NCBI RefSeq assembly: GCF_900114355.1
Contig: NZ_FOSS01000005.1
Coordinates: 1-64,000 of the forward strand
Direction of reading: 5' to 3'
Origin: Lysobacter sp. cf310
GTDB taxonomy: Bacteria > Pseudomonadota > Gammaproteobacteria > Xanthomonadales > Xanthomonadaceae
Length of the DNA: 64,000 bases
Of the stretch, positions 18,568 to 26,468 are shown piece after piece. Under the pieces are notes generated by a model. The model saw only the letters and a program-made list of their open reading frames with translations. It was not told where the DNA came from and did no database searches. Numbering within the stretch: the stretch's first letter is position 1; each line of letters opens with the position of its first letter. A program made the translations under genes and the position numbers.

Positions 18568-18618
18568 CGCCGGTCACGCGCCTGCGCTCGCCGACGCGAA
18601 CGCAGGCGTCGCGCGGGT

Positions 18619-21114
18619 TCAGTTCTGCAGTTCGCGCAAGGTCACCGACGGCGGCGCGTCGAGCACGCGCCGGGTCGCGTACAGGCCCGCGAGCAAGGCC
18701 GCGACCAGGCCCAGTACCGCGCCGACCACGGCCATGACCCAGTCCACGCGCCAGGGCAGGTCGAACACCTGGGTCGCGATCACGCCGGCCAACACCGAGG
18801 CCGCGGTCGCCGCGACCAGGCCCGACAGCAGGCCGATCGCCGCGAACTCCGAAGCCTGGGCCAGACGCAGCTGGCGGCGGCTGCCGCCGAGCACGCGCAT
18901 CACCCCGCCTTCGAGCAGGCGCTCGTCCTGGCTGGCGCTGACGGCGGCCATCAGGACCAGCACGCCGGCCACCAGCGAGAAATAGAACACCACTTCGACC
19001 ACGGTCGAGACCTGGTCGGCGGTGCCGCGCACCTGCTTGAGCACGGCGTCGACGTCGATCACCGACAGGTTAGGGAAGCGCGCCACCAGGTCCGCGGTGA
19101 AGCGCGTGCGCTGCGGCGGCACGCTCACGGCGGTGATGTAGCTGGCCGGATAACCCTCCATCGAACCCGGCGAAGCGATCACGAAGAAGTTGGGGCGGAA
19201 ACTTTCCCAATCGACGCTACGCAGACTGGTGATGGTGGCTTCGAACGGCTGCCCGGCGATGTCGAACGCGACCCGGTCGCCCAGCTTCCAGCCCAGTTGC
19301 TCGGCGAAGCCTTCCTCGACCGAGACCTCGGGCCGCGCCAGCTTGGCCTCGCCCCAGAAACGGCCGGCGGTGACGCGGTTGTCGTCGCGCAGTTTCGCCG
19401 CCACCGACAGATTGAATTCGCGTTCGGCCAGGCGCTGCGCGCGCTCGCCCTGATCGGCGTAATCGGCGCCGGTGACCGCCTTGCCGTTGCGCGACACCAG
19501 GCGCCCGCGAATCATCGGGTACAAGGTCGGCGCCGCGATGCCCTGCTCGCTCATGAAACCGCGTACCGGCGCGAGCTGGTCGTCCTGTACGTTGATGATG
19601 AAGCGGTTGGGCGCATCGGCGGCAAGCGCGAGCTGCCAGCGGTCAAGCAGATCGGTGCGCACGAAGGTCAGCAGCAGCAGAGCCATCAAGCCCAGGCCCA
19701 ACGCCGACACCTGGGCGATGCTGGTGCCGGCGCGGCGGCTGACGTTGGCCAGCCCATAACGCAGACTACCGCGCAGGCGCGAACGCAGGCGGCGCACCGC
19801 CACGATCAGCAGCCAGGCCAGCAGCGCCAGCACCGCCAGGGTGCCTGCGATGCCGAGCAGCATCGCCGTGCCCAGCGTTGCCGAACCGGCCTTCCACCAC
19901 AGCAGCGCGCCCAGGCCGACGAAACCGGCCAGCGCGACCAGCCAGGCGCTGGGCTCGGTGGGGTCGAGATCGCGGCGCAATACGCGCAGCGCCGGCACCC
20001 GGCGCAACGCCAGCACCGGCGGCGCGCCGAACGCGAGCAGCACGACCAGGCCGACGCCGTAACCCTGCAGCGCCGGCATCAGCCCGGCCGGCGGTATCGA
20101 CAGCTTCAAGGCCTGCGCCAACCAGCTGCCGACCAGCCACTGCAGTCCGAACGCGAGCAGCACGCCGACCGTGCAGGCGACCAGGCCCAGCATCAGCAGC
20201 TCGCCCACGTGCACGCCGACCAGAGTGCGCTGGCTGGCACCGAGGCAACGCATCACCGCGGTGCCGGACAGATGACGTTCGCTGTGGCGGCGCGCGGCCA
20301 TCGCCACCGCGACCGCCGCCAGCACCACCGACACCAGCGCGGCCAAGCCGAGGAATCGGCCGGCGCGGTCCAGCGCGGAGCGGATTTCCGGGCGCGCGTC
20401 GCTGATGGTTTCCAGGCGCTGGCCGCGCCCCAGCGCGGGACGCGCGGCGGCGACGAAAGCTTCGACCGCGGCGGCGTCGCCGGCGATCACCAGGCGATAG
20501 CGGATGCGGCTGCCTTCCTGGATCAGGCCGGTGGCGCCCACGTCGCCGAGGTTGAGGAAAACCTTGGGCGCGATATTGAAATAGTCCAGCGCGGCGTCGG
20601 GCTCCTGCACCACCAGCGCGGCCAGGGTGAAACGCGCATCGCCGATCGCGATGCTGTCGCCCAGCGCGGCGCCCAGGGTGTCGGCGCCGGCGCGGCTCAT
20701 CCAGATCGTGCCGCGCGCGGGCACGCCGTCGGCGTCGCGTTCGCCGCCGCGGTCGGCGACCCGGAACGCGCCGCGCAGCGGGAAACCTTCGCCCAGCGCG
20801 CGCAGCTCGCCCAATTGCAGGCGCTCGCCGACCCGGATCATGGTCTGCAGCTCCATGGTCTCGGTGCGACGCAGGCCGTCGCGCTGCGCGGCGGTGCGCA
20901 AGGCGCCCGCGATGGGCGCATCGGCGCGGACCACGGCGTCGCCGCCGAGCAGGCGGTTGGCTTCGATCGCCAGCGCGCGCTCGGCGCGATCGGTGACGAA
21001 GCCCACCGAGGTCACCGCCAGCACGGCCAGCACCAGCGCGGCGAACAGGATGCGCACGTCGCCGGCCTTGAAGTCGCGGCGCAGCTGGCGCCAGGCCAGC
21101 CCCAGCGTCCTCAC
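18619..21114 (-). CDS. ybbP: ABC transporter permease, FtsX/MacB type (YbbP-like)
   Basis: An 831-aa inner-membrane protein. After an N-terminal helix it has a long periplasmic domain. Three membrane helices follow around residues 260-380, then a pair near 400-450. A second large soluble domain comes next, and the last three helices lie at the C-terminus (VVFYFSLVAGVLVLMAAVSAS; AIGLLSGLVAATAASVLAGVI; WVMAVVGAVLGLVAALLAGLY). This duplicated ten-helix build is that of YbbP. Its ATG overlaps the stop of the ATPase gene, and the pair sits divergent to tesA, as in E. coli. Confidence 0.9.
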   Translation of the reverse strand: MRTLGLAWRQLRRDFKAGDVRILFAALVLAVLAVTSVGFVTDRAERALAIEANRLLGGDAVVRADAPIAGALRTAAQRDGLRRTETMELQTMIRVGERLQLGELRALGEGFPLRGAFRVADRGGERDADGVPARGTIWMSRAGADTLGAALGDSIAIGDARFTLAALVVQEPDAALDYFNIAPKVFLNLGDVGATGLIQEGSRIRYRLVIAGDAAAVEAFVAAARPALGRGQRLETISDARPEIRSALDRAGRFLGLAALVSVVLAAVAVAMAARRHSERHLSGTAVMRCLGASQRTLVGVHVGELLMLGLVACTVGVLLAFGLQWLVGSWLAQALKLSIPPAGLMPALQGYGVGLVVLLAFGAPPVLALRRVPALRVLRRDLDPTEPSAWLVALAGFVGLGALLWWKAGSATLGTAMLLGIAGTLAVLALLAWLLIVAVRRLRSRLRGSLRYGLANVSRRAGTSIAQVSALGLGLMALLLLTFVRTDLLDRWQLALAADAPNRFIINVQDDQLAPVRGFMSEQGIAAPTLYPMIRGRLVSRNGKAVTGADYADQGERAQRLAEREFNLSVAAKLRDDNRVTAGRFWGEAKLARPEVSVEEGFAEQLGWKLGDRVAFDIAGQPFEATITSLRSVDWESFRPNFFVIASPGSMEGYPASYITAVSVPPQRTRFTADLVARFPNLSVIDVDAVLKQVRGTADQVSTVVEVVFYFSLVAGVLVLMAAVSASQDERLLEGGVMRVLGGSRRQLRLAQASEFAAIGLLSGLVAATAASVLAGVIATQVFDLPWRVDWVMAVVGAVLGLVAALLAGLYATRRVLDAPPSVTLRELQN

Positions 21115-21884
21115 GGCACCAGCCTGCCGCTGTCCAGGCGCAGCATGCGGCCGCAGCGCTGGGCCAGGTGCTCGTCGTGGGTGACCAGGACCAGGGTGGT
21201 GCCGGCGTCGGCGTTGAGTTCGAACAGCAGCTCGATGATGGCCTGGCCGGTATGGGTGTCGAGATTGCCGGTGGGCTCGTCGGCGAACAGCAGCGAGGGC
21301 CGGGTCACGAACGCGCGCGCCAGGGCGACGCGCTGTTGCTCGCCGCCTGACAACTGGCGCGGGTAGTGGCCCAGGCGCTGGCCCAGGCCGACCTTGTCCA
21401 GGATCGCCTTGGCCGGGCCTTCGACTTCACGATCGCCGCGCAGCTCCAGCGGCAGCATCACGTTCTCCAGCGCGGTCAGCGAGGGCAGCAATTGAAAACT
21501 CTGGAACACGAAGCCGACCTTCTCGCCGCGCACGCGGGCGCGCCCATCCTCGTCCAACGCCGACAACGGTTCGCCGTCGAGGGCGACGCTGCCGCTGCTG
21601 GGCGTGTCCAGGCCGGCCATCAGCGACAGCAGGGTGCTCTTGCCCGAGCCGGACGCGCCGACGATGGCGACGGTGTCGCCGCGCGCGATATCGAAACCGA
21701 CCCCGTCGAGGATGGTCAGCTCTTCGCCGGGCAGAGCGACGCGCTTGCCCAGGCCTTCGACGCGCAGCGCGGGCGCGCCATGAACGGGGTCGGCGCCGGC
21801 ATCGCGACGGGCGGCGCCGCGGCGGCCCGCATCACGCTGAACGGAACCGGCGCGTACGGCGTGCACTTGAATGGAATCGGCCAT
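21111..21884 (-). CDS. ybbA: ABC transporter ATP-binding protein (YbbA-like)
   Basis: A 257-aa ATPase with Walker A GASGSGKST, Q-loop FVFQSFQLLPSL, signature LSGGEQQRVALARA, Walker B LLFADEPTGNLD and the switch histidine in VTHDEHLA. The LPSLTALENVMLPLEL segment is typical of the LolD/MacB/YbbA branch. The first 35 residues before RVEGLGKRV are low-confidence, so a later start is possible. It overlaps the permease by 4 bp. Family members work on lipoproteins or export; for YbbAP the substrate is not settled. Confidence 0.92.
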   Translation of the reverse strand: MADSIQVHAVRAGSVQRDAGRRGAARRDAGADPVHGAPALRVEGLGKRVALPGEELTILDGVGFDIARGDTVAIVGASGSGKSTLLSLMAGLDTPSSGSVALDGEPLSALDEDGRARVRGEKVGFVFQSFQLLPSLTALENVMLPLELRGDREVEGPAKAILDKVGLGQRLGHYPRQLSGGEQQRVALARAFVTRPSLLFADEPTGNLDTHTGQAIIELLFELNADAGTTLVLVTHDEHLAQRCGRMLRLDSGRLVP

Positions 21885-21931
21885 GATCGTCCTTATGCTT
21901 GCTCCAGCGACATCATCCGGAGGCCTTATTA

Positions 21932-22651
21932 ATGACGCTTAATAAACAAGGATATGCGGCATCGCGGCGCCGGCTTCAATGGGCCATCGGTACCGGGCCC
22001 CTGGCCCTGATCCTGGCCTGCGCCCTGATCGCGACGCCGCTGCAGGCCCAGCCCGCGCGCGCGCAGCCGGCCGCCGCGGCGCCGGCGCCCGCGACCAAGG
22101 CCGCGCGTACCGTGCTGGTGATGGGCGATTCGCTGTCGGCCGGTTACGGCCTGGCGGCCTCGCAAGGCTGGGTCGCGCTGACCGCGCAACGCGTGGCCCA
22201 GACCCGCCCGGGTTGGCGCGTGGTCAACGCCAGCATCAGCGGCGAAACCACCGCCGGCGGCGCCGCGCGCATCGCCGGCGAACTCGCCCGCCACAAACCC
22301 GCGGTGGTGGTGATCGAACTGGGCGCCAACGACGGACTGCGCGGCCTGCCGCTGGCGCAGAGCCGGGCCAATCTGGAGCGCATGATCGCCGCCGCCCAGG
22401 CCGCCAAGGCGCGGGTGCTGCTGATCGGCATGCGCATGCCGCCGAACCTGGGCCGCGAATACACCCAGGGCTTCGAACGCAACTACGCCGAACTCGCCCG
22501 GCGCCACGGCGCGGCGCTGCTGCCGTTCCTGCTGGAGCCGATCGCGCTGGATCGCCAGGCGTTCCAGGACGACAACCTGCACCCGGTCGCGAGCGCGCAA
22601 CCCAAACTGCGCGATCACGTGTGGACCCAGCTGGGGCCGTTGCTGCGCTGA
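21932..22651 (+). CDS. tesA: Periplasmic SGNH esterase / thioesterase I-like arylesterase
   Basis: A 239-aa protein with a signal peptide (LALILACALIATPLQAQ) and an Ala/Pro spacer. The SGNH core shows GDSLSAGYGL (block I serine), SGETTAGG (glycine), GANDGLRG (asparagine) and DNLHPVASAQ (aspartate and histidine). This matches TesA/arylesterases, which hydrolyse acyl-CoA, lysophospholipid and aryl esters. It is divergent from ybbAP, the arrangement conserved in gammaproteobacteria. The start is set at MTLNKQG rather than 33 bp upstream. Confidence 0.93.
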   Translation: MTLNKQGYAASRRRLQWAIGTGPLALILACALIATPLQAQPARAQPAAAAPAPATKAARTVLVMGDSLSAGYGLAASQGWVALTAQRVAQTRPGWRVVNASISGETTAGGAARIAGELARHKPAVVVIELGANDGLRGLPLAQSRANLERMIAAAQAAKARVLLIGMRMPPNLGREYTQGFERNYAELARRHGAALLPFLLEPIALDRQAFQDDNLHPVASAQPKLRDHVWTQLGPLLR

Positions 22652-22797
22652 GCGCGGCGACACGCGCTGCGGGAGCGGCGTAGGCCACGATCGCGCGACT
22701 GCGGCGGCGGCGGTCGCCGCGCGTCCGACGCCACGCGCATGCGCGCCGCGTCCGCGCGCTTGCTATCGTGCGCAGCTCATCCCATCACCGTCGCCGC

Positions 22798-23502
22798 ATG
22801 AGCCGCACCGAACGCCTGTTCGATCTGATCGAGGCCCTGCGCCGGCACCGCCAGCCGATCGCGGCGGCGAGCCTGGCGCAGGAACTGGGCGTGTCGCTGC
22901 GCACGATCTACCGCGACGTGCAGACCCTGGTCAGCCTGGGCGCGCCCATCGACGGCGAGGCCGGCGTCGGCTATCTGCTCAGGCCCGGCTTCTTCCTGCC
23001 GCCGATGAACTTCGCCCAGGACGAGATCGAGGCGCTGGTGCTGGGCGCGCGCTGGGTGCAGCGCCAGGACGATCGCGCCTTGTCGCTGGCGGCCAGCAAC
23101 GCGTTGGCCAAGATCGCCGCGGCCGCGCCGCGCGACCTGCGCGACGCGATCGGCGAGATCGGGCTATGGGTGTCGCCCAGCAACGCCCAACGCGGCGCGC
23201 CCACCACCATGCAGCGCGTGCGCGACGCCATGCGCGACGAGCGCAAGCTGCGCATCCGCTACGGCAGCGGCGACGGCCAGGAAAGCGAGCGCACGATCTG
23301 GCCGCTGGCGCTGGCCTTCTTCGACCACGCGCGCGTGGTCGGCGCCTGGTGCGAGCTGCGCGGCGACTACCGTCATTTCCGCCTCGACCGCATCGTCGCC
23401 CTGGACGTGCTGCCCGACCCGCTGCCGCGCCGGCGCGGCGCGCTGCTCAAGGAGATGGTCGCGCAGCTGTACGCGCCCCACCTGCCCGCCGACGAGCGCT
23501 AG
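22798..23502 (+). CDS. YafY-type transcription regulator with DeoR-like HTH and WYL domain
   Basis: A 234-aa protein. Residues 1-55 are a winged helix with SLAQELGVSLRTIYRDVQTL, a textbook HTH, followed by a linker and a WYL-type domain (LRIRYGSGDGQESERTIWPLALAFFDHARVVGAWCELRGDYRHFRLDRI). Such proteins bind ligands or nucleic acid with the WYL domain and often repress neighbours. Its stop shares the four bases CTAG with the stop of the convergent Crp-like gene. Confidence 0.9.
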   Translation: MSRTERLFDLIEALRRHRQPIAAASLAQELGVSLRTIYRDVQTLVSLGAPIDGEAGVGYLLRPGFFLPPMNFAQDEIEALVLGARWVQRQDDRALSLAASNALAKIAAAAPRDLRDAIGEIGLWVSPSNAQRGAPTTMQRVRDAMRDERKLRIRYGSGDGQESERTIWPLALAFFDHARVVGAWCELRGDYRHFRLDRIVALDVLPDPLPRRRGALLKEMVAQLYAPHLPADER

Positions 23503-24260
23503 TTCGGTTTGGCGCGCGCACGCGGTTCGGCGCGGGCGAAATCGCGGCCCAGATAGGCCTTGCAGCGGAACTGGTCGATATCGTTGATGCGCAGGATGTT
23601 GCGGCGCCGGCTGACCAGGCCGCTGCGATGCCAGGTCTGCAGCTGCGCGTTCAATTTCGGCCGGCTGGCGTTGACCATCGCCGCCAGGATGCTCTGGGTC
23701 GGCGGCAGCGCGACCTCGAAGCCGTCGACCGCGGCGCGACCGCCATCGTGCATGATCGACAGCAGATAGCGCGCCAGGCGCGACTCCAGGCGATGCAGGC
23801 ACATGGTCTCCAGGCTGTCCACGGCCTTGCGCAGGCGCAGGCACAAGGTCGCGTGCGCGCGCTCCAGCAGCACCGGTTCGGAGGTCAGGGCCGGGAAATG
23901 CCGCCGCGACAGCAGCAGCACGCGCGCGGGGCCGTAGGCGATGGCGGTGAAGTTGCGGTCCTTGGCGTCGAGCAAGGCGGTTTCGTCGACGGTTTCGCCG
24001 GCCTCGATGGTGTCGACGATCAGCTCCTGGCCGTCGGGGCCGTACAGGATCTTGTAGATCCGGCCGCGCGCGACCAGGGCGAGGAAATCGCTGGGGTCGT
24101 TCTTGAGGAACAGGGCCTGGCCGTCGCGCAGCGTGCGTTCGGTGGCGTTGCGGGCGACGTGCTCGAGCAGGGTGTCGGGCAAGCCCTGAAACAGCGGAGA
24201 TTGCTCCAGGATCAACTGCCTTGCGCGTGCGTTGGCGGAACGGTCCAGCGTCATGCACAT
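23499..24260 (-). CDS. Crp/Fnr-family transcription regulator
   Basis: About 253 aa. The N-terminal part is a cyclic-nucleotide-binding-type barrel (SPLFQGLPDTLLEHVARNA; GQALFLKNDPSDFLALVARG; IVDTIEAGETVDETALLD). A long dimer helix and a winged helix (LPPTQSILAAMVNASRPKLNAQL, RSGLVSRRRNILRINDID) follow. The cAMP-contact RxS/T pattern is not seen, so the ligand is likely different or absent. Starts at 24260 and 24254 are equally possible; no ribosome site decides. It is downstream of the reb cluster on the same strand, 445 bp after its last gene, so a role in R-body control is possible but only inferred. Confidence 0.85.
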   Translation of the reverse strand: MCMTLDRSANARARQLILEQSPLFQGLPDTLLEHVARNATERTLRDGQALFLKNDPSDFLALVARGRIYKILYGPDGQELIVDTIEAGETVDETALLDAKDRNFTAIAYGPARVLLLSRRHFPALTSEPVLLERAHATLCLRLRKAVDSLETMCLHRLESRLARYLLSIMHDGGRAAVDGFEVALPPTQSILAAMVNASRPKLNAQLQTWHRSGLVSRRRNILRINDIDQFRCKAYLGRDFARAEPRARAKPN

Positions 24261-24704
24261 GCGCACGACCACACGCGCGACGGGGGGCGCGCGTCGGCGC
24301 GCTCGGGTTCGGCGATGGCCCATGGGGCCGAAAACGCGAAAGCGACCGCCGCGAAGCCGTCGCTACCGAATGACCGGCGATAGGCAAGCATGCAGCCGCC
24401 GCGACGCCGGTGGCTGAGGCCGCCGCTGCGTGACGAACGATCCATATTCGATCCCCTGCCGCCGCCAACCGAAGCCGCGCCGGCCTGTGCCGCGATCGGC
24501 GGGCGCCCATCCATTGGGCCGCCTGCGGTTCGGTCGCGGTCGTTCCCTGGGTCCGGACTGAGGCCGCGTGGGCGGCGACGGGTCCGGGCTGGTGCGGGGC
24601 CGACTGCCGGCGCGGACGCCGGCGGACTGCCTCGCGGACGCGGCATCGGGGGCCGCCGCATCCCTTGCGTCCGGCGTCGGGTGTCGCGCCCGACGCCTTC
24701 CGCC
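24261..24704. other. Gene-free stretch with a hairpin at the end of the reb cluster
   Basis: No coding frame is supported. A 9-bp perfect stem (GGCGTCGGG at 24673-24681, CCCGACGCC at 24689-24697) lies just after the stop of the last reb gene, without a T tract. It may be a transcript end or a 3' stabiliser. The remainder holds the promoter side of the Crp-like gene. Confidence 0.5.
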
Positions 24705-25064
24705 TTACGGAGAACCGCTGTTCAAACCCTTGACCGGCTTGGTCCCGGTGAAGGCCTTGAGCACGGTCATCAGGCTGCTCAGGTTGTCGGACACGCCGGT
24801 CTGAGCGACCTTCTCGGTCGCGCCCGCGGCGGCCGTGGTGTCGAGCGTGTAGATCTGCATCACGCCCTGGTTGGCCGCGGCCAGCGCCAGCGTGTTCTGC
24901 TGCTGCTGAGCGGCGACGGCGTTCTCGAACAGGATGCCGGTCGAGTGCGCCAGGCTCTGGTAGATCGAGCCCATCGCGAAGGCCGGCGCTTCGCCGATCA
25001 CCTTGACGTTGGACTGGGTGACGGCATCGGTAATCTGGTCGTTGACGGCGGTGGGAAATGCCAT
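24705..25064 (-). CDS. rebB: RebB-family R-body protein
   Basis: A 119-aa protein of the RebB (killing trait) family, the subunits that polymerise into coiled protein ribbons called R-bodies. The family pattern is plain: VNDQITDAVTQSNVKVIGEA, then GSIYQSLAHSTGILFENAV, then an amphipathic QQQQNTLALAAANQGVMQI helix. GAGGA lies seven bases before the ATG. It is nearly identical to the preceding gene at 25151-25471 over about 100 residues but has an extra tail (FTGTKPVKGLNSGSP). Confidence 0.9.
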   Translation of the reverse strand: MAFPTAVNDQITDAVTQSNVKVIGEAPAFAMGSIYQSLAHSTGILFENAVAAQQQQNTLALAAANQGVMQIYTLDTTAAAGATEKVAQTGVSDNLSSLMTVLKAFTGTKPVKGLNSGSP

Positions 25065-25150
25065 GAGGTCATCCTCGTTGTGCGGTCATCAGGAACGTGC
25101 GCGCCTGGGAGATCCGGCAGATGGCGCGGTGGCCATCGGCCGGGGATCCC

Positions 25151-25471
25151 TTACTTGAAGGCGTTGAGCACGGTGAGCAGGCTGGTCAGGTTGTCGGAGA
25201 CGCCGGTCTGGGCGACCTTCTCGGTCGCGCCCGCGGCGGCGGTGGTGTCGAGGCTGTAGATCTGCATCACGCCCTGGTTGGCGGCGGCCTGCGCCAGCGT
25301 GTTCTGCTGCTGCTGCGCGGCGATGGCGTTCTGGAACAGGATGCCGGTCGAGTGCGCCAGGCTCTGGTAGATCGAGCCCATCGCAAAGGCCGGCGCTTCG
25401 CCGATGACCTTGACGTTGGATTGGGTGACGGCATCGGTGATCTGATCGTTGACGGCGGTCGGGAAAGCCAT
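25151..25471 (-). CDS. rebB: RebB-family R-body protein (near-duplicate)
   Basis: A 106-aa RebB protein differing from the downstream copy at only a handful of positions (for example FQNAI for FENAV, LTSLLTVLNAFK at the end). A GAGGAG ribosome site lies seven bases before the ATG. In its leader GTACGG-N6-CCGTAC (25493-25510) forms a 6-bp inverted repeat. Two near-identical copies plus two diverged ones in the same cluster suggest that different subunits, or a higher dose, are needed for ribbon assembly. Confidence 0.9.
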   Translation of the reverse strand: MAFPTAVNDQITDAVTQSNVKVIGEAPAFAMGSIYQSLAHSTGILFQNAIAAQQQQNTLAQAAANQGVMQIYSLDTTAAAGATEKVAQTGVSDNLTSLLTVLNAFK

Positions 25472-25544
25472 GGTTTAACTCCTCGGGGTCGTGTACGGCC
25501 CATGCCGTACGTTTCAAAGAACGCTGCGGAACCCGCCTTGTGAA

Positions 25545-26123
25545 TCAGGCGGACGACGCGGCGGACGGGGTCTTGCGGGCGCCGGCCTCGGCGCGCCCGG
25601 CTTCGAGCACGGCCTCGATCTGGCGCGTGAGCGGGCCGTACTGGCGCTCGAAACAGGCTTCGACTTCGGCCTTGATCAGGATCGCGAGGCGGTCGGCGAT
25701 CTGCGCGATCGCCAGCTGCGCGGCCGCGGTTTCGCCCACGCCGGCGCCCTTCAGCTGCGAGGGCCGCAGGTCGTCGAGCGTGCGCGAAGACTCCAGCAAA
25801 CGCAGGATCGCCTGCTCTTCGCGGGTCAGCGGGGGCGTCGACGCGGCGCCCTTGGCGGGCGCCGCGGCCTCGCCGGGGGGCGCGCTGGCGGCGCCGAGCA
25901 CGCTCTTCATCGCCGCCTCCACGCGCTGCCGGCCCTGATCCACGATGTCGGCGGCATGGCGCCGGGCCTGGTCGGTGTAACCGCCCAGCACGGCTTCGTC
26001 CGCGCTCAGGGTGGTCAGGAACTCGGCCAGCTGCTTGCGCTCGTTCTCGTCCAGATCGTGGCCCAGCCACTGGCGCGCGAACTCATGCACCTGCTCGGTC
26101 AACTCGTTCCGGCTTACGCTCAT
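25545..26123 (-). CDS. Unknown cytoplasmic protein of the reb cluster
   Basis: 192 aa from the ATG at 26123. A TTG start at 26159, overlapping the upstream stop as TTGA, would give 204. It is mostly helical: NELTEQVHEFARQWL and ENERKQLAEFLTTL near the start, a Pro/Ala linker in the middle, and an amphipathic C-terminal part (QLAIAQIADRLAILIKAEVE, then a conserved-looking CFERQYGPLTRQIEAVLE). No family recognised. Position between the deaminase-like gene and the rebB pair argues for a role in R-body assembly, regulation or immunity. Confidence 0.75.
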   Translation of the reverse strand: MSVSRNELTEQVHEFARQWLGHDLDENERKQLAEFLTTLSADEAVLGGYTDQARRHAADIVDQGRQRVEAAMKSVLGAASAPPGEAAAPAKGAASTPPLTREEQAILRLLESSRTLDDLRPSQLKGAGVGETAAAQLAIAQIADRLAILIKAEVEACFERQYGPLTRQIEAVLEAGRAEAGARKTPSAASSA

Positions 26124-26155
26124 GGCACTACTCGCAGGCGTTGGGGGACGGGCGC

Positions 26156-26386
26156 TCAACGCGCACGCAGCAATTGGGTGAGCGCGCGCAGCACGTCGGG
26201 CTGCATCAGGCGCTCGAGCACTTTCACCAGCTCGGGATCCAGCGCCTTGTCGGCGGCCGCGGCGGTGACGGGCGGGGAGGCCGGCGGCGACGCGGGCGCC
26301 GATGGGTCGGCCGACTTCCCGGCCGCTGCCGGCGTATCGGCACCGTCTATCTCTTCATGCAGCAGGTGTTCGACGAGTTCGTTCAT
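26156..26386 (-). CDS. Small unknown protein of the reb cluster
   Basis: A 76-aa acidic protein: N-terminal NELVEHLLHEEIDGAD, an Ala/Pro/Ser-rich centre, and a C-terminal helix (DPELVKVLERLMQPDVLRALTQ). The two terminal helices joined by a flexible linker look like an adaptor or partner peptide. It lies 82 bp after the deaminase-like gene, and its stop abuts or overlaps the start of the next gene. No family recognised. Confidence 0.65.
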   Translation of the reverse strand: MNELVEHLLHEEIDGADTPAAAGKSADPSAPASPPASPPVTAAAADKALDPELVKVLERLMQPDVLRALTQLLRAR

Positions 26387-26468
26387 CGCAAGCTCCTGGC
26401 GGTGCCGGCCGCGCGCGCCGCGCGGCCGGGAAGGAAAGCGTCCACGCCGAGCGCGGACGCGGCGGCAC

